From contig OZ017796.1 in assembly GCA_963969395.1 (NCBI GenBank), positions 18,230,501 to 18,294,500 of the forward strand: DNA of 64,000 nt. Direction: 5' to 3'. Position 1 is the stretch's first letter, and each line of letters opens with the position of its first letter. Position numbers and translations under genes: made by a program. The notes below the pieces were generated by a model. The model worked only from the letters and a program-made list of their open reading frames with translations, did no database searches and had not been told where the DNA came from. Shown piece by piece: positions 23,857 through 35,016 of the stretch. This DNA comes from Pseudoscleropodium purum (taxonomy: Eukaryota; Streptophyta; Bryopsida; Hypnales; Brachytheciaceae).

Positions 23857-25146
23857 CGACTAATGTAGAAACTAAACTAGTATCTTGTACATACACCTTT
23901 CAATGCCTCAATGAGAAATTGAGCAATGAAAGTAGAAAAATGGATTTAGGTTAAGTTTTTCACATGGGGTTAGAGTTTGGTTGGAATATGGGGTCTGATA
24001 TGGACCTTGGTGTACAAAATTCTATAGTAGTCAATTAATTTTTGCATTTATTCAGTCCATTTGCTTTTAACTACCTTGCACTAGAATATTCAACTAAAGT
24101 ATCTTTCAATTTGTTTTTAGACTTTCCAACCAACATTTGGTTATGAGATTTAAATTCTTTAGAGATCATATCAAAGTTCCAAAATCAATGCAGTTTTGGT
24201 TCATTTCACATATGATGTTGTAGTAAGGCAATTGATGAGTCTTGTATATTGTTGTGCATTATAAGTAAGGTTTCCCTGAACTTACAAGAAACAAGTAATA
24301 TGATAGCAAATGCAATTGGAAAGAGTATGCAACAATAAATGTTATAGAGATCACCTTTGAATTGGTTGGGAGACAATTGATTATCTAGTAGTGTTTTGAG
24401 TAATGTAAACTAGTAGTTTATTTTTGTTCAAGTTGACAAATTGGACAATCAAAAAGAGTCTAGCAAAAGTACACATAGTTTGGACATGATGTTGGGTCTT
24501 CTATAGCCATAGAGTTTTTATATGTAGAACATATTGCAATTGGTGGCATCTAAGGGGAACAAGAAGCTATTTCTTGTGAATATCGTAGCTCTCATGAGGA
24601 TGTTGTGTCTTCTTTGAATCATTAGAGTATTGAAATTGTGGGAGTATAGCGATAGTTAATTAGTGATTGATAAGGTCATTCATACATTGGAATATACAAT
24701 ATTGTCTTGTAATTCAAAGTGATTCAATCTTGTTTGGCTCGTCAAGTGCATATTTGCTATCTAGCAGTGCCAATTTGAAACATGGCTTATTTTAACATAA
24801 AGAGCCCAAATTATCTCAATCTCCAAGGAGGAATGGTTTAGGCTATTTAACAATATTGTGCCTCTTTCATGTACAAGTGGTACAGATTCGATTTCTAAAA
24901 TATACTTCATTGGTACACAAGGACGAAATTGAGTGTAAAGGTGAGGAACAGATATGTCTATTTCATATGTGGAAGTCTGTCTCTAAAAATAATGGTGAAA
25001 AAATGATATTGGAAAAAGATCTATTTTTAGCATTTATTAAAACTTATTTTCGGAAAAAAAATATTGATTCAACAAGAAAGTTTGGCCCCTACCTTAAATT
25101 TACAATAATAGTCTTAGGACACATTGGTAACAATTCCAATGGTCCT
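23857..25146. other. Intergenic, no gene seen
   Basis: AT-rich. A 105-codon plus-strand frame at 24856-25173 has no recognisable motif and looks like chance. Confidence 0.45.
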
Positions 25147-26042
25147 TTAACTCTGAAAGGAACAAATGAATGAATCTACTTTGGACTTTGAAAGTTCAAG
25201 TAAGTTTTATTGACTTCATAATTTGGAATTTTTGCATGAATTTTTTAGATGGATGCTACTAATTACAATCTACATGTGAAGCTTTGTTTCATATCATTCC
25301 AATAAGTACTTGCAAAAATTAGAAGGATTTTTTTGATTTCAATGTTAAATTGGAAGGCAAAAAATATATGTAAAAAAATATTAATTATTTTTTGGGGATT
25401 GTATAGATTGAAACCTATTCAAAAGCATTTGAACCATTCAATTCCAAATAATGAGGTAAAAGTAATGAGGAGTTTTATTTTGTTGGCAAAAAATATATAA
25501 AGTCTCTTTTTGCTCTCAATTTTCTAAAAATTAAAAATAAATAAATAAAAGACTTTTATTTTTTACTAGAATGTTTTGAACATTGAAATTTAAAAAATTT
25601 CATTTCATGTAAAAGTTATTAGCAAATTAGTTTTATCTTTCATTTAATACTACTTTCTATTTTACAAATTTTCTTAAGATGAATATGTAAGTTCTTTTGG
25701 TTAAATGTTTTACATATGTTTCCAACCCACTTTAAAATATATTGACTATATTCAAAAGTCATAGAATATATAAATTTTTTTTCTAAAAATGTTGAAAGAC
25801 AAAACTTTACCTTTGGAAGGGCTTGAGAAGTCTACATTTTTTAGGTTTAGATACATTGAACTTGTAATTAGTGGGAATATTCACTTAAAAATTTTAGGAC
25901 AATGTATTTGAACAAATTAACCAAAGGATTCTAGGTTGGATTTGATTAAAAAAAATATTGATGAACATTTTGACCTTGCTTTGAGGAAGAGTATTTTGGA
26001 GAAGTTTTGAGCTTCTAAACATGTTGGTCCTTTAGAAATTAA
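25147..26042 (+). repeat. TTAA-bounded repeat family, copy G
   Basis: Left end TTAACTCTGAAAGGAAC; right end GGTCCTTTAGAAATTAA. The interior shares order and words with copy H next to it (GTGAAGCTTTGTTTCA, CATTCCAATAA, TTTGAACCATTCAATTCCAA) and more weakly with copy B. About 896 bp, near the family length. It marks a diverged subfamily. Confidence 0.55.
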
Positions 26043-26085
26043 TATATGACAATTGAAGATAGCAACAACACAAGGCATTACTAAC

Positions 26086-26710
26086 TTCACCCTAAAAAGA
26101 CTAAGAAGCCTAATTTGGGTTTTAGAAAACTCAAGTAGGCTTAATTGATTTCATAATTTGAAATTTTTCATGAAATTCTTAGAATGGATGCTAATCATTT
26201 GAATCCACATGTGAAGCTTTGTTTCACATCATTCCAATAAATGTTCAAATTGAATTTTTTTTTCAATTTCAATGCTCAACCAAATAGCTAAAAATAAGGA
26301 AGATGAATTAATTTTACAAGATTGTTCAAATTGATGCCTAATCAAAAACATTTGAACCATTCAATTCCAATTAATGAGGTGAAAATTATAAGGGTTTTTA
26401 TTTTTTGGACAATGAAGGTAGAAAAAGCATATAAAGTTGCTTTATGAACTCAATTTTAAAAAAATCAAAAATATCGAAAAGCAAGAATGAAAAAAATGAA
26501 TGAAAGGATATGTATTGTCTACGGAAACATTCTCAATATTGAAATTAATGATTTTCAATTCCTAGAAAGAATTATTAACAATATAGTTTTTTTTCCATCC
26601 AATACTACCTTCTACATTATAAATTTTAAAAGTTGAATTTGAAAGTTCTTTTGATATATATAAATAAAGGTTCTTGAAGTATGTTTTTTTTTCTAAAATT
26701 ATGGAAAAAG
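26086..26710 (+). repeat. TTAA-bounded repeat family, copy H, truncated
   Basis: It starts TTCACCCTAAAAAGACTAAG, a decayed form of the family start, and parallels copy G for about 560 bp. It stops where copy C begins, so copy C may have inserted into it or replaced its end. Confidence 0.5.
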
Positions 26711-27560
26711 TAACCCTTGAAGGACCAAGTTGCATTTTTTGGCTACATAGAAACTTAGAGCAAGTGCGTGTGACTAGAGATTTCTATACTTTGGGCCCAA
26801 ATTTAATAGAAGGTGGGGACAAGGAGCATCTTTCATATGCACTCAATTTCATGATAGTTGGAAATATGAGGCATAAGTTGTAGCCTAATATGTTATTTTT
26901 TTTTTCCATAATTGGGCAATTTGGGCAAATCTGAAAAATTACTTTTTTCAAAAACAAAAATTTGAAATTGGTTTTCTAAAGTTATATATACATGGAAAGC
27001 TTTGAATCATTCCATTATGATCAATGAGTCAAAAGTTATGAGGAATTTTGTTTGTGGGCAATAATGAATTTCCTACTTTAAAATAAACTTTGAAATTATT
27101 TATCTTATCCAATTTTCAATATTTTTTCCCAAAAATAAAATCATAGGATGTAGATTGTTTCTTACAACATTTCAACCATTGGAATTGATATTTTTCAATT
27201 CCATAATTAAATTCTTAGTAATTTAGTATTTTGATCATTCTCTATTATTACTTATTTACTATTTTTTTCCTATATGTTTTACAATTCCAAATTATCTAAA
27301 ATTTTTCAAACATGTGACTAACTTGTATAGGAAAAATGATCCAAAGAAGCACCACCATTTTGGTCATTTTATCATAGAAAAGTGAGCTTGTTAAGTGCAG
27401 CTGCCCTGCTTTTTGCAAGTCAGAAAAATTGATTGCATACGATAAGATCCTATGATTACATGTGTCAAAATTTTTTTTTTTCAAAAATTTGGTACTTGTG
27501 CTAAAAATGGCAGTTTTCAAGCATTTTTAATGAAAACATAGTCATGAAACTTTAAGAGTA
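26711..27560 (+). repeat. TTAA-bounded repeat family, copy C
   Basis: It starts TAACCCTTGAAGGACCAAG and runs through the same block as copies A and B (GCACCACCATTTTGG, AGTGCAGCTGCCCTG, AAGATCCTATGATTACATG). The last part, GTCATGAAACTTTAAGAG, is a decayed end. An internal segment between the GCTGCCC and AAGATCC words is deleted compared with copies A and B. Confidence 0.65.
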
Positions 27561-28597
27561 GCCACACCTTCTGCCAGAAGCAAAATCAGTCTGAAGTTAA
27601 AGAAGTTGTTGAGAGAAACAAGGAGCCAATGGGGAACTCTTTTGCATGAAGGAAGGTGACACCTCTTAATCGCTATGTGAAGCATGGAGAATGAAATAGC
27701 GCCCTGCGGAGGAAAAGCAACACTACAATGTTGATGTAGCATCGAGGCTGCCCGTGAGGATCCTGTGCAAGTGAGCAAGTGAGGTGGAATTGATTGGCCA
27801 CACGATTGGGGTGCAAGCAACAAGAGAGTAAACGCAAGATCAAAACTGCTCCGTCAATTGAACTCTCAGCCCGTTTCTTCACCTCCGGAGAAGAAACAGC
27901 ATCCTCATTTCCCATAGAACGGGAGTTAACCCAAGCCACAGACAATCAACCACAAAACACCGCATATCAATTCTCAGAGAATTGCACTGAGGTCGAAGAA
28001 GGTGTGACTACCCCTAAAGTATGCAAAAATTCAAGAAAGGATTCCAGAGCCAAAAGATCAGGGGAAGCACGCCTATTTTCAACACTTCACATTTCATAGT
28101 TTATTCATTCAACGATCATAAACGCATATTAAGGAAATCTGGATTCCCCTTTCAATCTCAAACAAGAGACAACAGAAATTTAGATAAATAATGCTTCACA
28201 CCAGTAAGACTCGTGAGCAATTGATTTGAGTTCTTATTTCTGTGTCTTGGCGCTTCAAACAATTTAAGTCTACACTCAGGAATTTACAAGCTCCCACTTG
28301 AGTCAGAATGTGAAGAAAAAACTTGAAGTCTGGAACTAACCTTCTGGCTAAGTACCCAACAGGGAAGTCGTGACACATTCAATCAACACTAGAAGAAACA
28401 AAATTAGACCATGGAAGGCAACCGTCTAATAAAAACAACTTAGATAAAGCAGTGATAATTGATCTCATGTAAATCTACAACATTACGTCTCGCAATACGA
28501 TCCCAGATAAGAAAAATCTCTCCTTGATTATCAAGGCAAAGAAACTGCAAGCCAGGAACTCATTACACAGATCTAAAGAAGTACTAAGGAATAGTAC
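27561..28597 (-). other. 3' flank of eIF5-mimic gene 1, with a possible small exon
   Basis: GC is higher at 27560-28100 than in the neighbouring repeats. A minus-strand frame from about 27914 begins MGNEDAVSSPEVKKRAESS and stays open to 27673. I cannot assign it and find no clear partner exons. It could be a small gene's first exon, a gene fragment carried by a transposon, or a distant 3' part of the upstream gene. Confidence 0.3.
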
Positions 28598-31500
28598 TCA
28601 ATCCTCTTCTTCCGCTTCCTCCAACCACTTAACAAATGGCTCCAGACCTTTCACGAAAGTTTGCCTGGTCAAAAAAAAAAAAAAAATCAGTACATAAGAA
28701 AATCAACCACAAGACTGATCTGCAATAAGAGAAAAATAATCAAACAACAAAGGCAAATCCTAATACCGAAGCATATCCTAAGAAAACAGGGAAACGTACT
28801 AAAATATATATATCTCCATCACAAGGGGAAAAAACAATTACCTGCCCCTGGGATTGGAACCTTTCTTGAACCAGTTCAACACTGTGTCCTCTGCCAAAAC
28901 ATCCTGGTCATACAATGCTCGAATGATCTCAGGGAACAGCTTCATCAGCTTTGCATCCTCATAGCAATGTATCTGGATCTTGTACATTAGGTCCATCTCC
29001 AGCCTAGCAGTCGTGCAGAAAGCACCCAGAAGCTTGCCCCACTGCTTCACCTGTGCAGACACACATTGACAGCAAGTGAGCCCCTCTACTTAGAAATAGT
29101 CATTCAATATCAAGGTGTCAAGCTGAAAATAGGCAGACAACTACGGAAGCTAATCGTTCAACATTGCAACTTTCGAAGCATAATCTATCGTTTAAAAACG
29201 ATGTCTATAAATTCTTCTTCCTTTCTGCTCCCTTCCTTGAAGTTTCCTACATGATTTATTTCAACTCGAATGAGTATGAACTGCCCACTTACGGTTTAAG
29301 AAAGTAGGAACCCAAGTTAATAGCACAGAAAATTCCAAACGTATTCTAATTATTGGATAAGCAATAAATTCCAGAATCCTAACCTGATGCAGGGCCATGT
29401 TCGAGTTTTGCTGCTGATTCTTGCCGGACCATTGGACAGCATCCATGATGGAGTCCCAGATTGTGCGAATAACATCCACATCTGGCAAGGTTACTTCTTT
29501 CCGCCTGATCTTCACCATCTCAATCACTTCATTTACATTCACATCCTCTGCAATCATGTCAGTCATGGTTGTGCGCAACTCCTTCAGCTTCACATCGAAA
29601 ACCTTCTTGGTGTTGTATTCCACCAGCACACCCAGACCTTCCTTGCTGCAAACAAGATAGAACTCTCTAATCAGCACCGACTCTCAACTTCAACGCCGAC
29701 CCCAATATAAGAAAGCAATTACAAGACTATTTGTATCATGTGACAAGAGAAAAAACAGAAAGTCACGAAAAAAAAACACGGCTAGCACTCGGTCAATGCA
29801 AAAAACATACTTGAAATGCTCCGCAAAGCCCTCAATGGAACGCTTCTGCATCGGAAAAAGGTCCAGGAGACGGTCGTCCATCTTCGCACGCTTCAAAAGA
29901 CTCACCAAGTCGTCCAAACTGTTCTCCACCAAGTACACCTTGAATGTGTCAGTCACGAAGAACAACACGATGCCCTTCGCGATCAAACTATCGCTCATCA
30001 ACGCAGAGAAAATCGTTTCCGGTGGCAGTCCAGATAGCTTCTGAGAGAATGTCAAGGCAGTGAAGATGGCCAGCTTCTTGCGATCCTCAGGTTCAAAGAG
30101 TTCCTACACGCAAACAAAATAATGAGGCGCTGAGTGAAGAACGAAAGAAAATGAAACCAGCGTCGTTCCACTTCGTAAAGAGAATGGACCCAGTTGAACA
30201 TCCATCTGATAGAAACCTCTAAACACTGAGAGCAGTAAGATCATTAATCCCTAAAGAACCAAGGATTCTAGATTTTCAAATGAAAATTTCTATAGATCGT
30301 GTTGTGAGAAAACTAAAAGATATGGGCTCAGATGTTATATCATGTCTCGTTCCAAAATGCAAAATATTGCTAACAGGAAAGTCCCGATAAGACTCAAAAA
30401 CAGCTGAGAAACAAGAGACCCAAGTTCGGACCCCATGGTCTTTCAGGGGTTAAAATATAGGTCGTGCAAATCCTTATTTTCAAGAAGTGTTCGAGTTCAG
30501 ATAAATAACACTGTAAGCATTAGGTTGTGAACAGGAAAGAAGCTAACCAAGGATTGCAACAGCCGCTTCATCACATTCTCAAGAGTCTTGATCATGAACG
30601 GCCGACGCCTGATGATCTTCTGCAAGAAGAGCACAACCGGGAGAATGCTCTCCCGCGTGTCCTCACAGTTCAGAACCGAGTAGGGGTGACGATCCCCTTC
30701 TTCGGGCTTGGTGGTACCCGGCTGGTTGCGCCCTCCAGTGAAAACAACCTGAGACAAAGCCAGAGTGTTTTCATCAATACCCGACAATAAAGATTGACAT
30801 CAAGATATAAAAACAAATGCGGACTGAAATAGGCAGAGAATGAAATCACATTGAAAAAAGTACCCACCTCAAAGAAGGTATCGCCATATCTTGAAAAGTC
30901 GAGCTCCGATCCGTCAATGTCCTTGGCAATAAGTTCCTGGAAGTACGATCAGATAAGAATCTGACCTAATGACTCTCTTGGCAATTGTAGAACGAAGAAA
31001 ATGTCAACAGAACGCATGAAAATAAAAGAGACCTGGGTGCATGCTTGACATACCAAGTCTCCCTGGTGCTCATTGTAAATTTGCACCACAGCATCTGAAA
31101 ATGTTGCAGTGTCCAACGGAACAGCTATGTTCCGTTTGCGGGTTTTGATCCGCGTACCACTGCAAACAGTTACAAAATAACAAATTTCAGCTTCACCGCA
31201 TACACCAAACAATTTGATAATCATCCTCAATCACATTCTATGTATTTTGTAATATCAAATACTTCAACTTCAGGACCAAAATTGAAGAATAACAGCAGGT
31301 AGTCATCGTACCCAAGAGTCGGTTTCTCCTTCGAGCTGCAAAACAAGAAGCAACAATCCAAAAGTCAATGCATGAACAAGGAAACACGTAATGAAGACCT
31401 GATTCACTACAAAACCACACCAAACTCAACACCACCAAGCTCAGAGAAAACCACTAGGATGTGCAGCAAAATTGCATCCTTTTCCACAGAATTGCAGAAC

Positions 31501-31885
31501 TCACATAGAATCAAAATACAAATAAGCACATCCAAAGCGACAACAGTTTGCCACACATAGACTGCGCCGTTTCAATGAACTTCCCAAACAAGTCATACTA
31601 AGGTTTAGAATAACGAAAGAATCTCACTCGCAAATCCAGAACTACGCACACCACCAAGCCATGGAACCCAAGCATATCGAAATGCGAACGACACCAAAGA
31701 AGCTGACTTTGCTTGACCAGAAAGAAGGCCGTGAACGAAGCAGAAGCAGAAGCTGCGGAATAGCTGCCATGGCAGCGAATGTTCTCACCACATAAGTTCA
31801 CCAGCGATGGAACCCTAAACCCCCGAATCCAATCCAAGATGCACCAAAATCCCAAATAGGACAAGGGCGCATGCACCTACCTCAT
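28598..31885 (-). CDS. eIF5-mimic protein (BZW/5MP type), tandem copy 1
   Basis: Nine coding exons on the minus strand, all with GT..AG introns: 31885-31881, 31335-31312, 31159-31054, 30936-30868, 30748-30548, 30103-29811, 29645-29384, 29050-28842 and 28664-28598. They total 1236 bp and encode 411 residues, a usual length for plant BZW-type proteins. The start MSSKEKPTLGGTRIKTRKRN is split over a 5-base first exon and a 24-base microexon. The middle has FSQKLSGLPPE and VENSLDDLVSLLKR. The C-terminal third is the W2/eIF5C HEAT-like domain, ending PFVKWLEEAEEED with its aromatic-acidic box. Proteins of this family bind eIF2 and eIF3 in the cytoplasm and compete with eIF5, tightening start-codon choice. 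The frame is intact, so I expect a working gene. The neighbour at 35-38 kb is its tandem duplicate. Confidence 0.95.
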
Positions 31886-32165
31886 AAACCAAAGCGGGTA
31901 TACGAATGGGGTGGCTAAAGAGGTGCCCGCAAGGGAACACGCAACGCAACACAACGCAACGCTTGGGAGACGAACCAGCGCTCCTGCTCGCAAAACGGCT
32001 GCGTGGGCTGACGAGAACAACTGCGAATGACCTAAATTTCACAGCCCCTCGCGCACAAGAGCTAGACGGAGGAGCTTGGGGGGACCCACCTCGCGGCGTT
32101 CATGATCCTGATTGGTCCTGTTCATATGTTGCGGATGGATGGATGAATAGTCCTACCGAGATGTG
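31886..32165 (-). promoter_or_regulatory. GC-rich 5' leader/promoter region of eIF5-mimic gene 1
   Basis: Upstream of the split ATG codon the DNA is sharply GC-rich to about 32130 (ACGCAACGCAACACAACGC words), then falls to AT-rich intergenic DNA. This fits the untranslated leader and proximal promoter. No TATA box was singled out. The long plus-strand frame across it is a composition effect. Confidence 0.5.
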
Positions 32166-35016
32166 AACCTAACGAAGGGCTAACTTGGTATGAAGTGTTA
32201 GCCACAATTAGGTATGTTCGCACTTGGTGTTAGGGGTGATGTTTGTATTGTGAATTCATTCTAAAAGTAGGTCTAAATTTATTGTTCTTAAGATTTTCAA
32301 TGACAACACTTTTTAACACCAAATGTGAATATACTTTTCATCCAATTTTTTTGGTTTTCTTATTTGGTAGATTGATTTGCAACTAAGAAAAATTGCATAG
32401 AATCATTTGCATGTATACATTCATTCACAAAATTATCAACTCATCTAAATATTGGCAAATCTAATATTTGGGAGAAGTTTTTAGAGTTATCATCTAATTT
32501 CCCACTCATTTTTCTTAGTGATAAAGGAGCTATTGCTAAATTGAAGTACAATTCTGCCATAAATTATGAATGAAAAATTCTTGCATTTTATTAAGCCCAA
32601 GTTAAAAATTCCACTTAAGATTTGGAATTTAATATTATAATTTTTTTATGTTGAAGATTCAAAAAAATAAAATCTTGATTTCTATTCTTTTGAACATTGT
32701 TAAGTAGAAGAAAGTAGTCTATAGAGGATATATAAAATCATCAACAATTCTAAAATATAATTGAAATATACTAATCTAATGGTAAAATTGGTATAGAAGC
32801 AAATTAGGCCTATAGAATTTTTTGAAATGTTTGAAAATTGAGTTGAAATTAAACCCAAATATGTTATATTTTCAAGAAGATGATTTGATTGCCCTCATAT
32901 TACCATACTCCATAATGTTCACATCACTAATGCAATTTGAATGAATTAAATCTTTCTGTATAGACAAAAATATAATCTTTGAGAAACAAATCATAAACTC
33001 AACTTCTTTTGTTTAGGTGGCATAAATTTTGCTTCCATAGACTTGTGAGAATAAATATTACTAATGTGCACTATGCCATTGCCCCAATCAAAATAAAAGT
33101 AAAAGTAATTTTCTAACTTTCTAATTTCATAAAAAATTTGAAATTTAATAATTTTCACATCTTGGGTCCTAACACCACAAAATAAAGCCCTTGCATCCGT
33201 CCTCTTAGAGAGCTTTTCAACAATACCAAGAACTTGACCAAAAGATGCATGGTCTAGGAGATCTAACAAAAACAAAAACAAAAACAAAAGCAAAAACAAA
33301 AAAATTAACTTAAGGTATTGATATTTGTAGAAAGATATTATATATGTCTAAAATTTAATTTAATTTTTTCATCATTAAATCAAATATTATATGATTTTTT
33401 CATGAGACTTTTAAAAGATCATAATAATAATAAAAATGCTTTAAATAGTAAGAGATTTCTAAGAAAAATGGAAATGATAGTCAACCAACCCACATGCTGG
33501 TGAAAATGGTGGGTGCTGGTAATTTACGCCACACTCCGCCTGGCAAGCTCGTAGAAATAGCCCCAGCAGACTTGGCCACCACCAGGCGTAGCGCAGGGTA
33601 ATTTCTTTTTTTTGGATGGAAAAGTTTACTCCCCTTTCATCGCAACTGGTGAGATCGGAAAATAGTGCATTCTTAAGGAGCTCCATTTACTGGTTCCCAC
33701 ATTCTTTGGGCTCTCTAAATTTTACTTTGTAGTGGAGCATGGCATGACAAGGTTTGGGTTCATGTGTGTAGAAGAGGACCGCCAATCTGTAGGAGTTTCG
33801 ATCCAACCTTTTATGCCCCACCATGTGGCCAGGCAAATGGCAGGGGGCTATGAGGGCATGTGCCTTGAAGGACAAACATAATGGTGTAATTGATATACTC
33901 CTTGACTACACACCATGAAAAATTTGATAGAAAAAATTCAAAAATGGTATAACTTTCAAGATGTTAATTTCAAAAAGTCACAAAAATTACAATTTTAACA
34001 ATTTTGAAAAAAAATTCAAAACAAAGTAAAAAAAAGGTTTTTGGAGAGGTTATTGAAGCTACATTTCTTAGTTATGAACATTTAAACTAAAATCTATATG
34101 AAAGTTCAGGTTTTGCCATTCAATATGCCCGTGGGGCTTGCAATGTGCTTTTCAGGGATAAATTGACATTTACACCATCAAATTCGAAACTGAAGCAATC
34201 TGACAGGGCTATCTCAAATTTCTTCCCTTTTCCTGGCACCTAACTTATTTCAGTATTATTTTTGCAGAACTTGTTGACCACAGCGAGTCCTGCAGAACAC
34301 TCCCAAGTCCAGTTCTAATGATAAACTTTGACAATGTTGTCAGGTGAGACACTGCACCTAGAGTACAAGAGATAAGTCTTTTGCCACCAACTGCTGCTTG
34401 AATCTCACTAACTGAAGGACAAAGTGAAGTGAAGTGAAGTGAAGTGAAGTTTTGGTAAAAGTACTCGTGGCTCTTCTGCAGATTCAGATTGTCAATCACA
34501 TTGCGTTAGACGATAAGAACTAGTTGCACTTTGTCAGACATCAATAAGTAGTTCATTATGAGATCAAACTACTATGCAATCCACCCATTCATAAGCCAAG
34601 AGACGTGATAAATTTTGCCCCAAACATGAGGCCACGCAAAAACACTCTCATCTACAAGGAGTAGTCTCAATAACAAGATCAATATCCGGAGTCTACTCTT
34701 GTTATTTCAAGCACGACCAAACACCATGAGGATCTCACAAAAAACAACTCGTGTATACAGAATGAACGGAAACTAGTAGATGAGAACTTAGACAACTCTT
34801 CAAAACCACACAAAAAGATCCTCCATAAAATGTAAAGAAACAGAAAGAGAAAGCTGCAGTGCACACAACCTAGATTATGCGTCTGCAACAGAACTTTCAT
34901 AATTTACCGTACAATTGATAGTGAGGCAACAACAAAAAGTTCTCCACTTTTCTTGGCAAAAAACTGTAACCAGGCAAACTAGCTACAAACAATCCCAAAG
35001 ATTCACGGAGAACGAG
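32166..35016. other. Intergenic between the tandem genes; short tandem repeats
   Basis: AT-rich to about 33450. An (AAAAAC)n-like tract lies at 33267-33302 and six GTGAA units at 34424-34453. A GC-richer patch at 33480-33870 has no readable gene. The part nearest 35017 would include the 3' untranslated region of gene 2. Confidence 0.5.
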
